Source of the DNA: Desulfoferula mesophila
GTDB lineage: Bacteria; Desulfobacterota; Desulfarculia; Desulfarculales; Desulfarculaceae
Reading direction: 5' to 3'
Assembly (NCBI RefSeq): GCF_037076455.1
Contig: NZ_AP028679.1
Location: 3,115,501 to 3,179,500 of the forward strand
DNA length: 64,000 nt
Both the position numbers and the translations under genes were made by a program. The notes below the pieces were generated by a model. It made no database searches and was not told the origin of the DNA. It saw only the letters and a program-made list of their open reading frames with translations. This document shows positions 28,022-37,760 of the stretch, piece by piece; the stretch's first letter is position 1; every line of letters begins with the position of its first letter.

Positions 28022-31000
28022 ATGCTCTCCAAGTTCTTTCTGGAGCGGCCGGTATTCGCCTGGGTCATCGCCATCATCATGATGACCGCGGGACTGCTGG
28101 CCATCCACAACCTGTCCATATCCCAGTACCCCAACATCGCCCCGCCCTCCATCGCCATCGACGCCTTCTTCCCCGGGGCCTCGGCCGAGACGGTCGAGAA
28201 CACGGTGACCCAGATCATCGAGCAGAAGATGACCGGCCTGGAGGACATGCTCTACCTGTCGGGCACCAGTTCCTCTTCCGGGGCCTCGCGGGTGGAGCTC
28301 ACCTTCGCCGCCGGCACCGACCCGGACATCGCCTGGTCCAAGGTGCAGAACAAGCTGCAATTAGCCATGGCCAGCCTGCCCGACGTGGTGCAGCGCCAGG
28401 GGGTGCAGGTCAGCAAGTCCACCCGCAACTACCTCATCATCGTGGGCCTAATCTCCGAAGACGGCAGTATGGACGGCGACGCCCTGCGCGATTACGCCCA
28501 GTCCAACCTGGAGAAAATTCTTTCGCGGGTGCCCGGGGTGGGCGAGGTGAACAACTTCGGCACCCAGTACGCCATGCGTATCTGGGTGGACCTGGACAAG
28601 CTGATCAAGTATCGCCTCACCTTGGCCGACGTGACTGAGGCGCTCAAGACCTACAACGTCGAGATCTCGGCCGGGCAGTTCGGCGGCGCGCCGGCGGTCA
28701 AGGGCCAGCGCCTCAACGCCTCCATCATCGTGCAGCACCTGCTGCAGACCCCGGAGCAGTTCGCCGACATACCCATCCGCACCAACCCCGACGGCTCGGT
28801 GGTGCGGGTGAAGGACGTGGCCAGCACCGAGCTGGGCACCGAGCGTTACGACGTGGTCGCCGAATATGACGGCAAGCCGGCCGCGGGCATGGCCATCCGC
28901 ATGGCCGCCGGGGCCAACGCCCTGGACACGGCCAACGCCATCAAGGCCAAGCTGGTGGAGATGAGCCGTTATTTCCCGCCGGGCATGAAGGTCATCTACC
29001 CCTACGACACCACGCCCTTCACCCAGGTGGCCATCGACGAGGTGGTCAAGACGCTCTTCGAGGCGATCCTGCTGGTGTTCATCATCATGTACCTGTTCAT
29101 GGGCACCTTCCGGGCCACCCTGATCCCCACCATCGCGGTGCCGGTGGTGCTGCTGGGCACCTTCGCGGTGCTGGATCTCTTCGGTTTTTCCATAAACATG
29201 CTGACCATGTTCGCCATGGTGCTGGCCATCGGCCTGTTGGTGGACGACGCCATCGTGGTGGTGGAGAACGTCGAGCGGATCATGTCCGAGGAGGGCCTGC
29301 CCCCCAAGGAGGCCACCGCCAAGTCCATGGATCAGATCACCAGCGCCTTGATCGGCATCGGCCTGGTGCTCTCGGCGGTGTTCGGCCCCATGATGTTTTT
29401 CCCCGGCTCCACCGGGGTGATCTACCGGCAATTTTCGGTAACCGTCATCTCCTCCATGCTGCTGTCGGTGGTGGTGGCCCTGATCCTCACCCCGGTGCTG
29501 TGCGCCACCCTGCTCAAGCCCGTGGCCAAGGGCCACGAGTCCTCCGAGCACGTGGTGTTTTTCCTGCGGCCTTTTTTCCGCTGGTTCGACCGCGTATTTT
29601 TGCGCACCCGGGAGTGGTACCTGGGGGTGGTGGGCCGGGCTTTGAGCAAGAAGCTGCGCTACATGGCCTTGTTCGTGCTGATCGTGGCGGCCATGGCCTA
29701 CCTGTTCCAGCAGATGCCCACTTCCTACCTGCCGGACGAGGACCAGGGCATACTCTACGTCCAGGCGATCCTGCCCTCCGGGGCCACCCTGGAACAGACC
29801 CAGGACGTCTTGAATCAGGTGCGGGAATATTTCGTCAAGAACGAGAAGGACGCGGTGGAGTCCATGATGGCCGTCGCGGGCTTCAGCTTTGGCGGCCAGG
29901 GCCAGAACGTGGGCCTGGGCTTCGTGAAGCTCAAGGACTGGGATAAGCGCCGGAGCGCCAACCTCAGCGTCTGGGCCATAGCCGGCCGGGCCATGGGCTA
30001 CTTCTCCACCATCAAGTCGGCCATGGTCTTCGCCTTCGCGCCGCCGGCGGTCATCGAGCTGGGCCGGGCCAACGGCTTTGACTTCGAATTGCAGGACCGG
30101 GGCGGGCTGGGCCACGAAAAGCTGATGGCGGCCCGCAACCAGCTATTGGTCATGGCCGCGCAAGACCACCGCCTGGCCAGGGTGCGGCCCAACGGCATGA
30201 ACGACGTGCCCGAGTATTACATCGACGTGGACTGGCGCAAGGCCGGGGCCCAGGGGGTGTCCGTCGCCGCCATTCACAACACCATCTCCGCCGCCTTCGG
30301 CAGCGCCTACGTCAACGACTTCATCCAGGCCGGGCGGGTCAAGCGGGTCTACATCCAGGCCGACGCTCCCCACCGCATGCTGCCTGGCGACCTGCAAAAG
30401 CTCTACGTGCGCAACAACGCCGGCAGGATGGTGCCCTTCTCCTCCTTCGCCACCGGCCGCTGGTCTTCGGGCTCGCCCATGCTGGAGCGCTACAACGGCT
30501 TCCCGGCGGTCAACATATGGGGCGAGCCGGCCCCCGGCTACAGCTCCGGCGACGCCATGCAGGCCATTGAGGAAATCGCGGACAAGCTGCCCAAGGGCAT
30601 AGGCTACGACTGGACCGGGCTGTCCTACCAGGAACGCATGGCCGGCTCCCAGGCGCCCTTGCTCTACGCCTTTTCCATTTTCGTGATCTTCCTGTGCCTG
30701 GCGGCCCTGTATGAAAGCTGGCCCATTCCCATCTCCATCTTGATGGCCTTGCCCCTGGGGGTCATCGGAGGTGTAGCCGGCTCTTACTGGCAGGGCCTGC
30801 CCAACGACGTCTACTTCCAGATCGGCTTGCTGACCACCTTGGGGCTGACCACCAAGAACGCCATCTTGATCGTGCAGTTCGCCAAGGCCCGGGTGGACCA
30901 GGGGACCCCCCTGCTGGAGGCGACCCTGGAGGCGGCCAAGCTGCGCCTGCGGCCCATTGTCATGACCTCCATGGCCTTCGGTTTCGGCATCCTACCCCTG

Positions 31001-31204
31001 GCCCTGGCCACCGGGGCGGGCTCCGGGGCGCAGAAGGCCATCGGCATCGCGGTGCTGGGCGGCATGTTTACCTCCACCTTCCTGGTTACGGTGTTCGCGC
31101 CGCTGTTTTACGTGATCATCTACAACCTGCTGGGCAAACACAAAAAACGGGCGGCGCCCAGACCCGGCCGCCATGCCGACCGGGGGGGGCCAGCACATGA
31201 CTAG
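28022..31204 (+). CDS. RND efflux inner-membrane pump (AcrB/MexB, HAE1 family)
   Basis: A 1060-aa proton-driven transporter of the usual length with 12 membrane segments and two large periplasmic loops. Proton-relay residues are visible: the Asp pair in LLVDDAIVVVENVERIM (TM4) and the Lys in GLTTKNAILIVQFAK (TM10). MLSKFFLERPVFAWVIAII is the typical N-terminus. GGAGG lies before the ATG, 14 nt after the adaptor gene. HAE1 pumps export hydrophobic or amphiphilic compounds; the natural substrate is unknown. Confidence 0.96.
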   Translation: MLSKFFLERPVFAWVIAIIMMTAGLLAIHNLSISQYPNIAPPSIAIDAFFPGASAETVENTVTQIIEQKMTGLEDMLYLSGTSSSSGASRVELTFAAGTDPDIAWSKVQNKLQLAMASLPDVVQRQGVQVSKSTRNYLIIVGLISEDGSMDGDALRDYAQSNLEKILSRVPGVGEVNNFGTQYAMRIWVDLDKLIKYRLTLADVTEALKTYNVEISAGQFGGAPAVKGQRLNASIIVQHLLQTPEQFADIPIRTNPDGSVVRVKDVASTELGTERYDVVAEYDGKPAAGMAIRMAAGANALDTANAIKAKLVEMSRYFPPGMKVIYPYDTTPFTQVAIDEVVKTLFEAILLVFIIMYLFMGTFRATLIPTIAVPVVLLGTFAVLDLFGFSINMLTMFAMVLAIGLLVDDAIVVVENVERIMSEEGLPPKEATAKSMDQITSALIGIGLVLSAVFGPMMFFPGSTGVIYRQFSVTVISSMLLSVVVALILTPVLCATLLKPVAKGHESSEHVVFFLRPFFRWFDRVFLRTREWYLGVVGRALSKKLRYMALFVLIVAAMAYLFQQMPTSYLPDEDQGILYVQAILPSGATLEQTQDVLNQVREYFVKNEKDAVESMMAVAGFSFGGQGQNVGLGFVKLKDWDKRRSANLSVWAIAGRAMGYFSTIKSAMVFAFAPPAVIELGRANGFDFELQDRGGLGHEKLMAARNQLLVMAAQDHRLARVRPNGMNDVPEYYIDVDWRKAGAQGVSVAAIHNTISAAFGSAYVNDFIQAGRVKRVYIQADAPHRMLPGDLQKLYVRNNAGRMVPFSSFATGRWSSGSPMLERYNGFPAVNIWGEPAPGYSSGDAMQAIEEIADKLPKGIGYDWTGLSYQERMAGSQAPLLYAFSIFVIFLCLAALYESWPIPISILMALPLGVIGGVAGSYWQGLPNDVYFQIGLLTTLGLTTKNAILIVQFAKARVDQGTPLLEATLEAAKLRLRPIVMTSMAFGFGILPLALATGAGSGAQKAIGIAVLGGMFTSTFLVTVFAPLFYVIIYNLLGKHKKRAAPRPGRHADRGGPAHD

Positions 31205-32606
31205 GCGGTTGTTACCGGTGTGGCTGGCGCTGCTTGTCTTGCTGGGCGGCTGCAACCTGGCGCCGCAATATCGCCGGCCCGAGGCGCCGGTCCCGGCGCA
31301 GTGGCCCAAGGGGGAGGCCTACCGGCCGTCCCAGGTCGCGCCCGGCGCGCCGGCGGTGGCCCAGCTGAAGTGGCAGGATTTTTTCCGGGACCAGCGGCTG
31401 CAAAAGATCATCACCATGGCCCTGGAGAACAACCGGGACCTGCGCCTAGCCGCCCTGAACGTGGAGCGGGCCCGCGCCCTGTACGGCATACAAAGGGCGG
31501 AGCTGTTTCCCCAGGTGCAATTGGGGGCCGGGGCCCAAAAGCAGCGCACCGCCGTCGAGCTGACCACTCCCGGCAACCCCAGGACCTCGGAAAAATACAA
31601 CATCGACCTGGGCGTGGTGGCCTGGGAGATCGACTTCTTCGGGCGCATCCGCAGCCTGGAGGAACAGGCCCTGCAGGAATACCTGGCCACCGAGCAGGCC
31701 CGGCGTAGCGTGCAGATAATGCTGGTGTCGGAAACCGCCCGGACCTACCTGGCCCTGGCCGCCGACCGCGACAACCTGCGGCTGGCCCAGGAAACCCTGC
31801 AATCGCAACAATACGCCTACGACCTGGTGAAAAAACGTTTCGACGTCGGCGCGGCCACCGAGCTGGACCTGTTCCGGGCCGAAACCCCGCTGCAGACCGC
31901 CAAGGTGGACATAGCCCGCTATCAGCAGTTTGCAGCCCAGAGCCTGAACGCCCTCAATCTGCTGGCCGGGGCCAGCGTGCCCCGGGAACTGCTGCCCGCC
32001 GGGCTGGACGACCTGACCGGACCTGAGGAAGTCTCGGCGGGCCTTTCTTCCGAGGTGCTCTTGCAGCGGCCGGACATAATGGCCGCGGAACACCGGCTGA
32101 TGGGTGCCTACGCCTTGATCGGCGCGGCGCGGGCCGCCTTTTTCCCGCGCATCGTCCTCACCGGCTCCGTAGGCACCGCCAGCAACCAGCTCTCCGACCT
32201 GTTCGGCGCGGGGTCCGATACCTGGAACTTCGCGCCCCGTCTCATCATGCCCATATTCGACCCCCGCGTCTGGGCCGCCTTGCGGGTAAGCGAGGCCGAC
32301 CAGAAAATCATCCTGACCCAGTATGAAAAGACGATCCAGACGGCGTTCCGCGAAGTGGCGGACACTCTGGCCGTAAAAGGCACCATAGGCCGGCAACTAT
32401 CGGCGCAGCAGGCCCTGGTCAACGCGGAGAAGAACTCCTACCGGCTCTCCGCGCAACGCTACGTCAACGGAATCGACAACTACCTGGGGGTGCTCTACTC
32501 CCAGCAATCCCTCTTCACTTCGCAAAAGGTCCTGGTGATCCTGCGTCTGGCCAAGCTGGCCAACCAGGTGAAGCTCTACGAGGTGTTGGGCGGCGGCGCG
32601 TACTGA
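31197..32606 (+). CDS. Outer-membrane efflux lipoprotein (NodT/OprM family)
   Basis: A 469-aa TolC-type channel. It begins MTRRLLPVWLALLVLLGGC with lipobox LGGC. Two outer-membrane-efflux repeats follow (NRDLRLAALNVERARALYG and TELDLFRAETPLQTAKVDI; RPDIMAAEHRLMGAYALIG). The start overlaps the pump gene by 8 nt, indicating coupled translation. It completes a tetR-adaptor-pump-channel operon. Confidence 0.94.
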   Translation: MTRRLLPVWLALLVLLGGCNLAPQYRRPEAPVPAQWPKGEAYRPSQVAPGAPAVAQLKWQDFFRDQRLQKIITMALENNRDLRLAALNVERARALYGIQRAELFPQVQLGAGAQKQRTAVELTTPGNPRTSEKYNIDLGVVAWEIDFFGRIRSLEEQALQEYLATEQARRSVQIMLVSETARTYLALAADRDNLRLAQETLQSQQYAYDLVKKRFDVGAATELDLFRAETPLQTAKVDIARYQQFAAQSLNALNLLAGASVPRELLPAGLDDLTGPEEVSAGLSSEVLLQRPDIMAAEHRLMGAYALIGAARAAFFPRIVLTGSVGTASNQLSDLFGAGSDTWNFAPRLIMPIFDPRVWAALRVSEADQKIILTQYEKTIQTAFREVADTLAVKGTIGRQLSAQQALVNAEKNSYRLSAQRYVNGIDNYLGVLYSQQSLFTSQKVLVILRLAKLANQVKLYEVLGGGAY

Positions 32607-33124
32607 CGGCCGCCGGACGGCAAAATGGTGCATCCGCGGTAACGGCGGCTCATAATAAATGTTTGGATAATTGACATCAATCTAGCCTACCCGCTAACTC
32701 TGGCCTGTCTCATTGATTTAGGATATGTGTAGCTACTTTGTAGCTATATGGTGCAGGTGCGCTGGCGCTTGGCGATTAGCATGATGTCCCGCAGCCGGTC
32801 GGCGTCTTGGGCCGCGCCCCATTGGTCGACAAAAGCGGGGTTGCCGGCGGTGCGGAAGACTTCAAAGTTCCTGGATACGCTTGCTTAAGTTCCGGCTTCG
32901 AAACCTTTTTTAGCGCCCAACCAAGCGGCACTGGCACAGATGCTAGCTTAAATGAAGGAAGCGAAATCGCCTAACCAGATCAGCCGGTCAATTGGGTAGG
33001 TTGATGATTTATCTGCAATTCCTGCGGCTAAGGGTTGAATCGACTTGCCTCGTTTAGACCCATGGCCCACCATGGTAAATAGCCCAGACCACAAAAATTA
33101 GGACTCTAGCGGCAGGGAGAAAAG
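32607..33124 (+). other. 518-bp stretch with no clear gene
   Basis: No complete gene is supportable. A GC-rich fragment on the minus strand (about 32744-32887) reads as unbroken protein-like sequence and is listed separately. Confidence 0.5.
32744..32887 (-). pseudogene. Possible gene fragment, unknown
   Basis: About 48 codons between stops, reading VSRNFEVFRTAGNPAF, then VDQWGAAQDADRLRDI, then MLIAKRQRTCTI. Its GC-rich codon pattern is unlike the surrounding AT-rich spacer. There is no start codon or ribosome site. It may be the 3' remnant of a lost gene. Family not recognised. Confidence 0.3.
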
Positions 33125-33412
33125 ATGGATACGGAAAAGGTCCAAGAAATGGCCAAGCAGAAGTTGGAGGATTTGGAGGCGGAATACAAACATCTGCGCG
33201 AGCGCGCCAAACTGAGCAAAACCGACCTACAGATTGATTACACCATGAAATTTCACGAACTGCGACAAAAAATGGACGATTTGGGCATCGAGCTTAGGCG
33301 CTACCGAGAAACAGGTATGGGAAGCTGGCAGTTGCTGGCCGAGGGCTTCGAAAAAGCCGCAAAAGAAATGGGTGAAGCCTTCCGGGATGCCTGGGCCAAG
33401 CTCAAGAAGTAA
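33125..33412 (+). CDS. Small coiled-coil protein, unknown
   Basis: A 95-aa, highly charged, all-helical protein (KVQEMAKQKLEDLEAEYKHL with heptad spacing). The C-terminal amphipathic segment (LAEGFEKAAKEMGEAF) looks apolipoprotein-like. It has no signal peptide. A good ribosome site (GGGAG) precedes the ATG. No function can be assigned. Confidence 0.72.
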   Translation: MDTEKVQEMAKQKLEDLEAEYKHLRERAKLSKTDLQIDYTMKFHELRQKMDDLGIELRRYRETGMGSWQLLAEGFEKAAKEMGEAFRDAWAKLKK

Positions 33413-33549
33413 TTTTGTAAGGACTATGGGAGAGACACTTGGCCTTTTGCTGCCTACTAACCAAAATCTACTTCACCACCCACTTCACCAAATACAAGGA
33501 GGGCTCAGCCAACTGACTGAATCCTCACAGTATTTTTAACGGATGTTAG

Positions 33550-33717
33550 CTAGTCGCCCAAGGCAACCCCGGCAGTAGCGTCATCGACACATTTGTCCAA
33601 TTCTTCTTTGCTGGCCTTTTTGGGGTCCTTGAGGTCACCGATCTTACAAATGAACTCGTTACCAGCCTTGTCTTTAACCCAAACGTAATTCCAATCGGTC
33701 TTGGTGGCTTCAGTCAT
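33550..33717 (-). CDS. 55-aa protein, unknown
   Basis: Starts MTEATKTDWNYVWVKDKAGN, then EFICKIGDLKDPKKASKEEL, and ends with DKCVDDATAGVALGD. GGGAGG lies at ideal spacing before the ATG, and the codon pattern is protein-like. It has two Cys and mixed charge. Short proteins with a WVKDKxGNEF motif recur in deltaproteobacteria as far as I know, but their role is unknown to me. Confidence 0.68.
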   Translation of the reverse strand: MTEATKTDWNYVWVKDKAGNEFICKIGDLKDPKKASKEELDKCVDDATAGVALGD

Positions 33718-33839
33718 TGTTTCCTCCCTTTGATTGTTTAGTTGGTTAATAATATTAACTTCGTCTATGCAACCTATGGGTTGATTAATATTTTAAAAAC
33801 AACCAGGGGTGAAGGCAAGACATCTCATTCATTTTCCGA

Positions 33840-36032
33840 TCAATCAACTGGCAGACTGTTACTTCCCACTGTGACTATACCCAAATTACCGTCGACACTT
33901 AACATGTCTCCCGTACTGATAAGGTTGACTGCCTCAGGAACACCCGTGACGCAAGGTATATTATGTTCGCGGGCAATTATGGCCCCGTGTATAAGCATGC
34001 CTCCCCGGCGTTCCACAATCGCCGCGGCCAAAGGGACGACAAAGGTCATGTTGGGGTCAATGGCGTCACAGACCAGTACCTCGCCGTTCTCAAATGCAAA
34101 CAAATCTTGCGGGTCTTGGACCACCCTGGCATGACCAGAGGCCCATCCCTCGCTCGCCGGCTGGCCTACCAGCTGCCGGGCCTTGAAGGACAAGACAGCT
34201 TTCCCTTTCTTTTTTGCCCTGGATTTTTGGGGGGGTGCTGGAGCCCGGCCGTTTTCAAGCGCTAGCAAGACGTCCTCAGCTTGGAGGTCCTTTGGCATAG
34301 CACCCCATTTAGCGCTCAGCCTAGCAACACCCTCTGAAACCGCGCGTGCAAGCTCCCCCTCGAGCCTCCCCAAATAGATGTTGTCGTCGTCCCTTAACCG
34401 GTAACTGGCCCTGCCTATCTCTAGCAGTTCCAAGGCATACGGTGACTGGGTAACCGCAAAACTCCGAATAAATTCCCGTTCCAGTTCCCCCTTGTCGGAG
34501 CTCAGCGCCTCCTCTGCCGGCGCTGAGGTGTTGGCATACCTAGCCGCAAGCCTAGCCACCGTCTTGCGGTTCAACCGGAACTCGCGCCCCCCCCAAGATG
34601 TGTCACCATAAAGGGAGATATATTGATCAATCAAGGAAAGAAAATGTGGAAATCCTGCCATGTCTCCCTCTTGAGACACGGCGTGGGCCAGGGTGGGGTC
34701 CGCCGCTATTAATTGGCCTATTTCCCAAAGGCATCGGTTCCGGCTGGTGCTCTGCAGCCTTGAACCGGATAGCAGTTGCATAAACTCATATGGGTCTTGG
34801 GGTGCCAGACGGTCATTGTAGACTTGGCCAAAAAGCCTCATTCCGTGTGCAAAAGGAATGCATTCCCGCCAGTAATCATCGACTCCCTTTTGAACTATTT
34901 TTTGGCGTCGTCTTATCTCTGTGACCAATTCACGGTCCGTAAGACGGCTGAGATTATTAGCGGCCAGTTCACGGGATTGACGTTCCATTTCTGGAAGCAA
35001 GGTCTCCTCGATTGACTTCCGCAGGGCCTTAAGGTTCTCGATGCTTCGCTTTAGGCCCAGATAGCGTCTCCGTTCATCATCCTCCCCCGAAACTGCCAGG
35101 GTGGTAATGTTGCGTGATTGCAGAATGTGGAATTCATGGTCTTCAAGGGTCCATTCCATGTCTTGGGGAGCGCCGAAAGCCACTTCCAGGCTGCGGGAAA
35201 TTTGGAATATTTCTATAACCTGTGCGGAGCTTAGGGGCGGTTGTTGCTGCTGCTTTTCGGGCAGGGCTTCGGCCACTGAACCTTCAGGTCCCGGCGCAAT
35301 CGCCATGCGCCGCTGGGCCCCCCGGTGCTCAACAATATGCCCTGTTGCCCGGTCCAACTCCCAGTGGTCTGGCTCGATGGAACCGTCCACCAAGCCCTGA
35401 TTCAACCCGTAGACCGCCTCTACCGAAGCGCGGGACTTGTCCAGGGGATTCATGCTGAAAGCAACGCCGGAGCTTTGCCCGACAACCATCTCTTGCACCA
35501 CTACGGCCATGGCGCTTGCAAAAGGATCTAATGCCAGTTCCTGCCGGTACAACAGGGCTCGGTCGGACCAAAGCGAGGCCCAGACCAATTTAATGTGCTT
35601 GAGTATGCTATGGATGCCGCGGACATTAATAAATGACTCGTGCAGCCCGGCGAAGGAGGCTTGAGCCGAGTCTTCGGCCAGGGCTGAGGAGCGTAGCGAG
35701 ACCGGACGGTCTCCAAAAAGGTGGTTCACGCCATCCTCTATGGCCTGTGACAAGTCGCTAGGTATCTCGGCTTTTCCAAAGACATTGCGCAAACGTAGCG
35801 AGACATCCCATAGTTCCTCCCAGCGCATGTTGTCAAAACTCTTTTTGCCTAGTTCAAGGCTGATCCGCTGGTCGAGGCCATTCCGGCTTAAGTAATAGCG
35901 ATAGGCTACTGCCGGAAGGCACAAGGCCGCAGGCACCTTCAGACCTTGTCGTTTGAGGGCGGCCAACGCCCTGGCCTTGCCTCCCACCTCGCTGCTAGGC
36001 TCTATTTCGTCAAGGGTCAAGATCCAATTCAT
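33840..36032 (-). CDS. PEP-synthase-like/PEP-utilising enzyme (possibly rifampin-phosphotransferase-like)
   Basis: A 730-aa protein. The N-terminal ATP-grasp domain (about residues 1-320) has GGKARALAALKRQGLKVP, PVSLRSSALAEDSAQASFAG and MEWTLEDHEFHILQSR. A helical middle region follows, then a C-terminal mobile phosphohistidine domain (GGMLIHGAIIAREHNIPCVT) whose catalytic His is in LIHGA. The PEP/pyruvate-binding barrel of true PEP synthase is absent. That leaves the ATP-domain plus His-domain layout of rifampin phosphotransferases and related enzymes. Substrate unknown. It overlaps the upstream FMN-type gene by 4 nt (ATGA), so the pair is co-translated. Confidence 0.78.
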   Translation of the reverse strand: MNWILTLDEIEPSSEVGGKARALAALKRQGLKVPAALCLPAVAYRYYLSRNGLDQRISLELGKKSFDNMRWEELWDVSLRLRNVFGKAEIPSDLSQAIEDGVNHLFGDRPVSLRSSALAEDSAQASFAGLHESFINVRGIHSILKHIKLVWASLWSDRALLYRQELALDPFASAMAVVVQEMVVGQSSGVAFSMNPLDKSRASVEAVYGLNQGLVDGSIEPDHWELDRATGHIVEHRGAQRRMAIAPGPEGSVAEALPEKQQQQPPLSSAQVIEIFQISRSLEVAFGAPQDMEWTLEDHEFHILQSRNITTLAVSGEDDERRRYLGLKRSIENLKALRKSIEETLLPEMERQSRELAANNLSRLTDRELVTEIRRRQKIVQKGVDDYWRECIPFAHGMRLFGQVYNDRLAPQDPYEFMQLLSGSRLQSTSRNRCLWEIGQLIAADPTLAHAVSQEGDMAGFPHFLSLIDQYISLYGDTSWGGREFRLNRKTVARLAARYANTSAPAEEALSSDKGELEREFIRSFAVTQSPYALELLEIGRASYRLRDDDNIYLGRLEGELARAVSEGVARLSAKWGAMPKDLQAEDVLLALENGRAPAPPQKSRAKKKGKAVLSFKARQLVGQPASEGWASGHARVVQDPQDLFAFENGEVLVCDAIDPNMTFVVPLAAAIVERRGGMLIHGAIIAREHNIPCVTGVPEAVNLISTGDMLSVDGNLGIVTVGSNSLPVD

Positions 36033-36517
36033 GGTACGACCCTGAACTCGAATACACTCTGAAACCGGCTAACCACATAATAGGCATCGACGTTGAGACA
36101 CAGATGAGCGGTATTTGAGGCTTCAAGGAATTCACCCATGTGAGGTTGCTTGGCCAAAAAGACCTGCCTAAATACCGCCTCTTTGTCAGGCCCTATCGCC
36201 TCTACTTTGCCCACGGCAGTGGCCGCAGCCGCCAGGCGAAGATCTGTTGCTTGGTTGCTGCGGTTGTCCATCAAAATCGCCGCTCTGGGGTTTCCCTGCA
36301 GGTTATTAAACTTGCGAGTGGTACGGCTGGTGGAGAAGTAAATGCGTGCAAGGTCCGTTGAAGCCGCAAAAGCCACAAGGCTAGCGTAGGGCTGCTTCCC
36401 CCCCACAGTGGACAGAACCGCAAAAAGCTGGCTTGCCGCCATATCCCGCAAATGCTGTTCTAGCTCCTGGGCTTGCTGGCCAGGTGGGTTGAGATTCAAA
36501 TGCACAAACTCCTCCAT
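36029..36517 (-). CDS. Pyridoxamine-5'-phosphate-oxidase-like FMN-binding protein
   Basis: A 162-aa split-barrel protein: FAVLSTVGGKQPYASLVAFA, YFSTSRTTRKFNNLQGNPRA and a C-terminal strand. Such proteins bind FMN, F420 or heme and do varied redox chemistry. It is the first gene of a two-gene operon with the PEP-utilising enzyme. The tight coupling suggests that the two act on a common substrate, but nothing shows which. Confidence 0.75.
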   Translation of the reverse strand: MEEFVHLNLNPPGQQAQELEQHLRDMAASQLFAVLSTVGGKQPYASLVAFAASTDLARIYFSTSRTTRKFNNLQGNPRAAILMDNRSNQATDLRLAAAATAVGKVEAIGPDKEAVFRQVFLAKQPHMGEFLEASNTAHLCLNVDAYYVVSRFQSVFEFRVVP

Positions 36518-36720
36518 AAAAAAATTAAACCTAGGTTAACAGGGCAACGGGACGTTTTCTAAAAGCTTAAGAGCGTTTCAAGGGATAACGGTTTTACTCC
36601 TTCTTCATGCACCCCTCCTAGAGGCAGGCCATATTTATTTTAGGCGTCGGGATATTGGGAAAGGCCCTCTCACTACCTTAATGCAAAATGGCCTTCGGAG
36701 AAGGTGGTGATTGAACTATT

Positions 36721-36909
36721 TTAACCCAGTCTAGGTTTTAGTTTAGGGTTTTGGGCCAAGAGAGTGAGAATGACTATGGCCAGGCAGCGCTACTAAGACG
36801 AGCAGATCCTTGGCGAGCTTCGTGAGGTTGAGACCTTTTTTGCCAATGGCCAAACGATGGAGCGGGTTGATAAGCTGATTGGCCACCTATTCACCGGTAT
36901 AATGTATAA
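36721..36909 (+). mobile_element. Decayed IS3-family left end with orfA remnant (scar 2)
   Basis: A remnant frame from 36776 reads MARQRY, a stop, then DEQILGELREVETFFANG and IGHL. This is an OrfA N-terminus broken by TAA. The preceding 50 bp resemble scars 1 and 3. It runs up to the next gene start. Confidence 0.6.
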
Positions 36910-37326
36910 ATGCAGACATTTCTCCCATATTCCGATTATGATCGGTCCGCCCAGGTGCTGGACAACCGTCGTTTGGGTAAACAGCGCTCGGAAGCCCTAG
37001 CCATCCTACGCATCATTGATAATCGCACGGAAAAGCGTGGATGGCGCACCCACCCCGCTGTGCTCATGTGGAAAGGCTATGCTGAGGCCTTGAAGTTATA
37101 TATGAACGCTTGCATCAAAGAATGGGTTGCGCGGGGTTTTGAGAACCGAATTCCTTTGGAAAGGATCAATCATAAAAGACTGGTCTCACCCTGGTGGTTG
37201 GGGCGTGAAGAATTGCACTCCTCCCACCGGGCCAACCTGTTACGCAAGGATCCCAATTTCTACGGCAAATACGGTTGGAACGAGGACCCAAAGATGGAGT
37301 ACTGGTGGCCTTCAAAACACAGCTAA
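36910..37326 (+). CDS. Pyrimidine-dimer DNA-glycosylase-like protein (MSMEG_6728/PF03013 type)
   Basis: A 138-aa protein. MQTFLPYSDYDRSAQVLDNR, RLGKQRSEALAIL and HPAVLMWKGYAEALKLYMN match the PF03013 family, which includes phage T4 endonuclease V (denV) and bacterial homologues. The catalytic N-terminal Thr of denV is not obvious, so repair activity is not certain. It lies in the island between IS scars. Its presence in a mobile context suits phage-related transfer. Confidence 0.72.
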   Translation: MQTFLPYSDYDRSAQVLDNRRLGKQRSEALAILRIIDNRTEKRGWRTHPAVLMWKGYAEALKLYMNACIKEWVARGFENRIPLERINHKRLVSPWWLGREELHSSHRANLLRKDPNFYGKYGWNEDPKMEYWWPSKHS

Positions 37327-37760
37327 CTAGTTCAATTCCATTCCAGCCTATCCAGCCTAGTCACGCCACCTTCAACTTGGCCGCGGCCTATAGTGGTTAA
37401 TTCTCGGTACCCGTTGGTGACGCCATAGTATTTTTACGGGGTTCAGCCATCTGGCTGGGCCCCATTTTGTTTTGGTGAAGTAGGGTTGGGGGAGGCAGAT
37501 CACATCTCCTTGGGCTACACTCCAGCTGGCCCAAACCCCAACCGGAGGATTTCCAAAATTGCTAAATCCTCCCCCGCTGTCCGAATCTAATCCGGGGTTA
37601 CCTCCAAAGGGCCAAATCCTCACCTGTTGGCCTTTTCTAATTCGAAGGCACCTTCATACAATCAGAATAGTAGTACAATAATTATGAATAGTTCAAATTG
37701 CCTCTAGTTTCGCCGCTGGAAAAAGCAATTTCTTATCGCCTCATTGAGGGAGGACTTATT
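37327..37760 (+). other. 434-bp stretch with no clear gene
   Basis: No gene supported. Frames here lack ribosome sites and protein-like composition. Confidence 0.45.

Noticed and set aside
37372-37623. 83-codon minus-strand frame before the PAS gene
   Set aside because: Trp/Pro/Gly-rich with no ribosome site or recognisable fold; likely non-coding.
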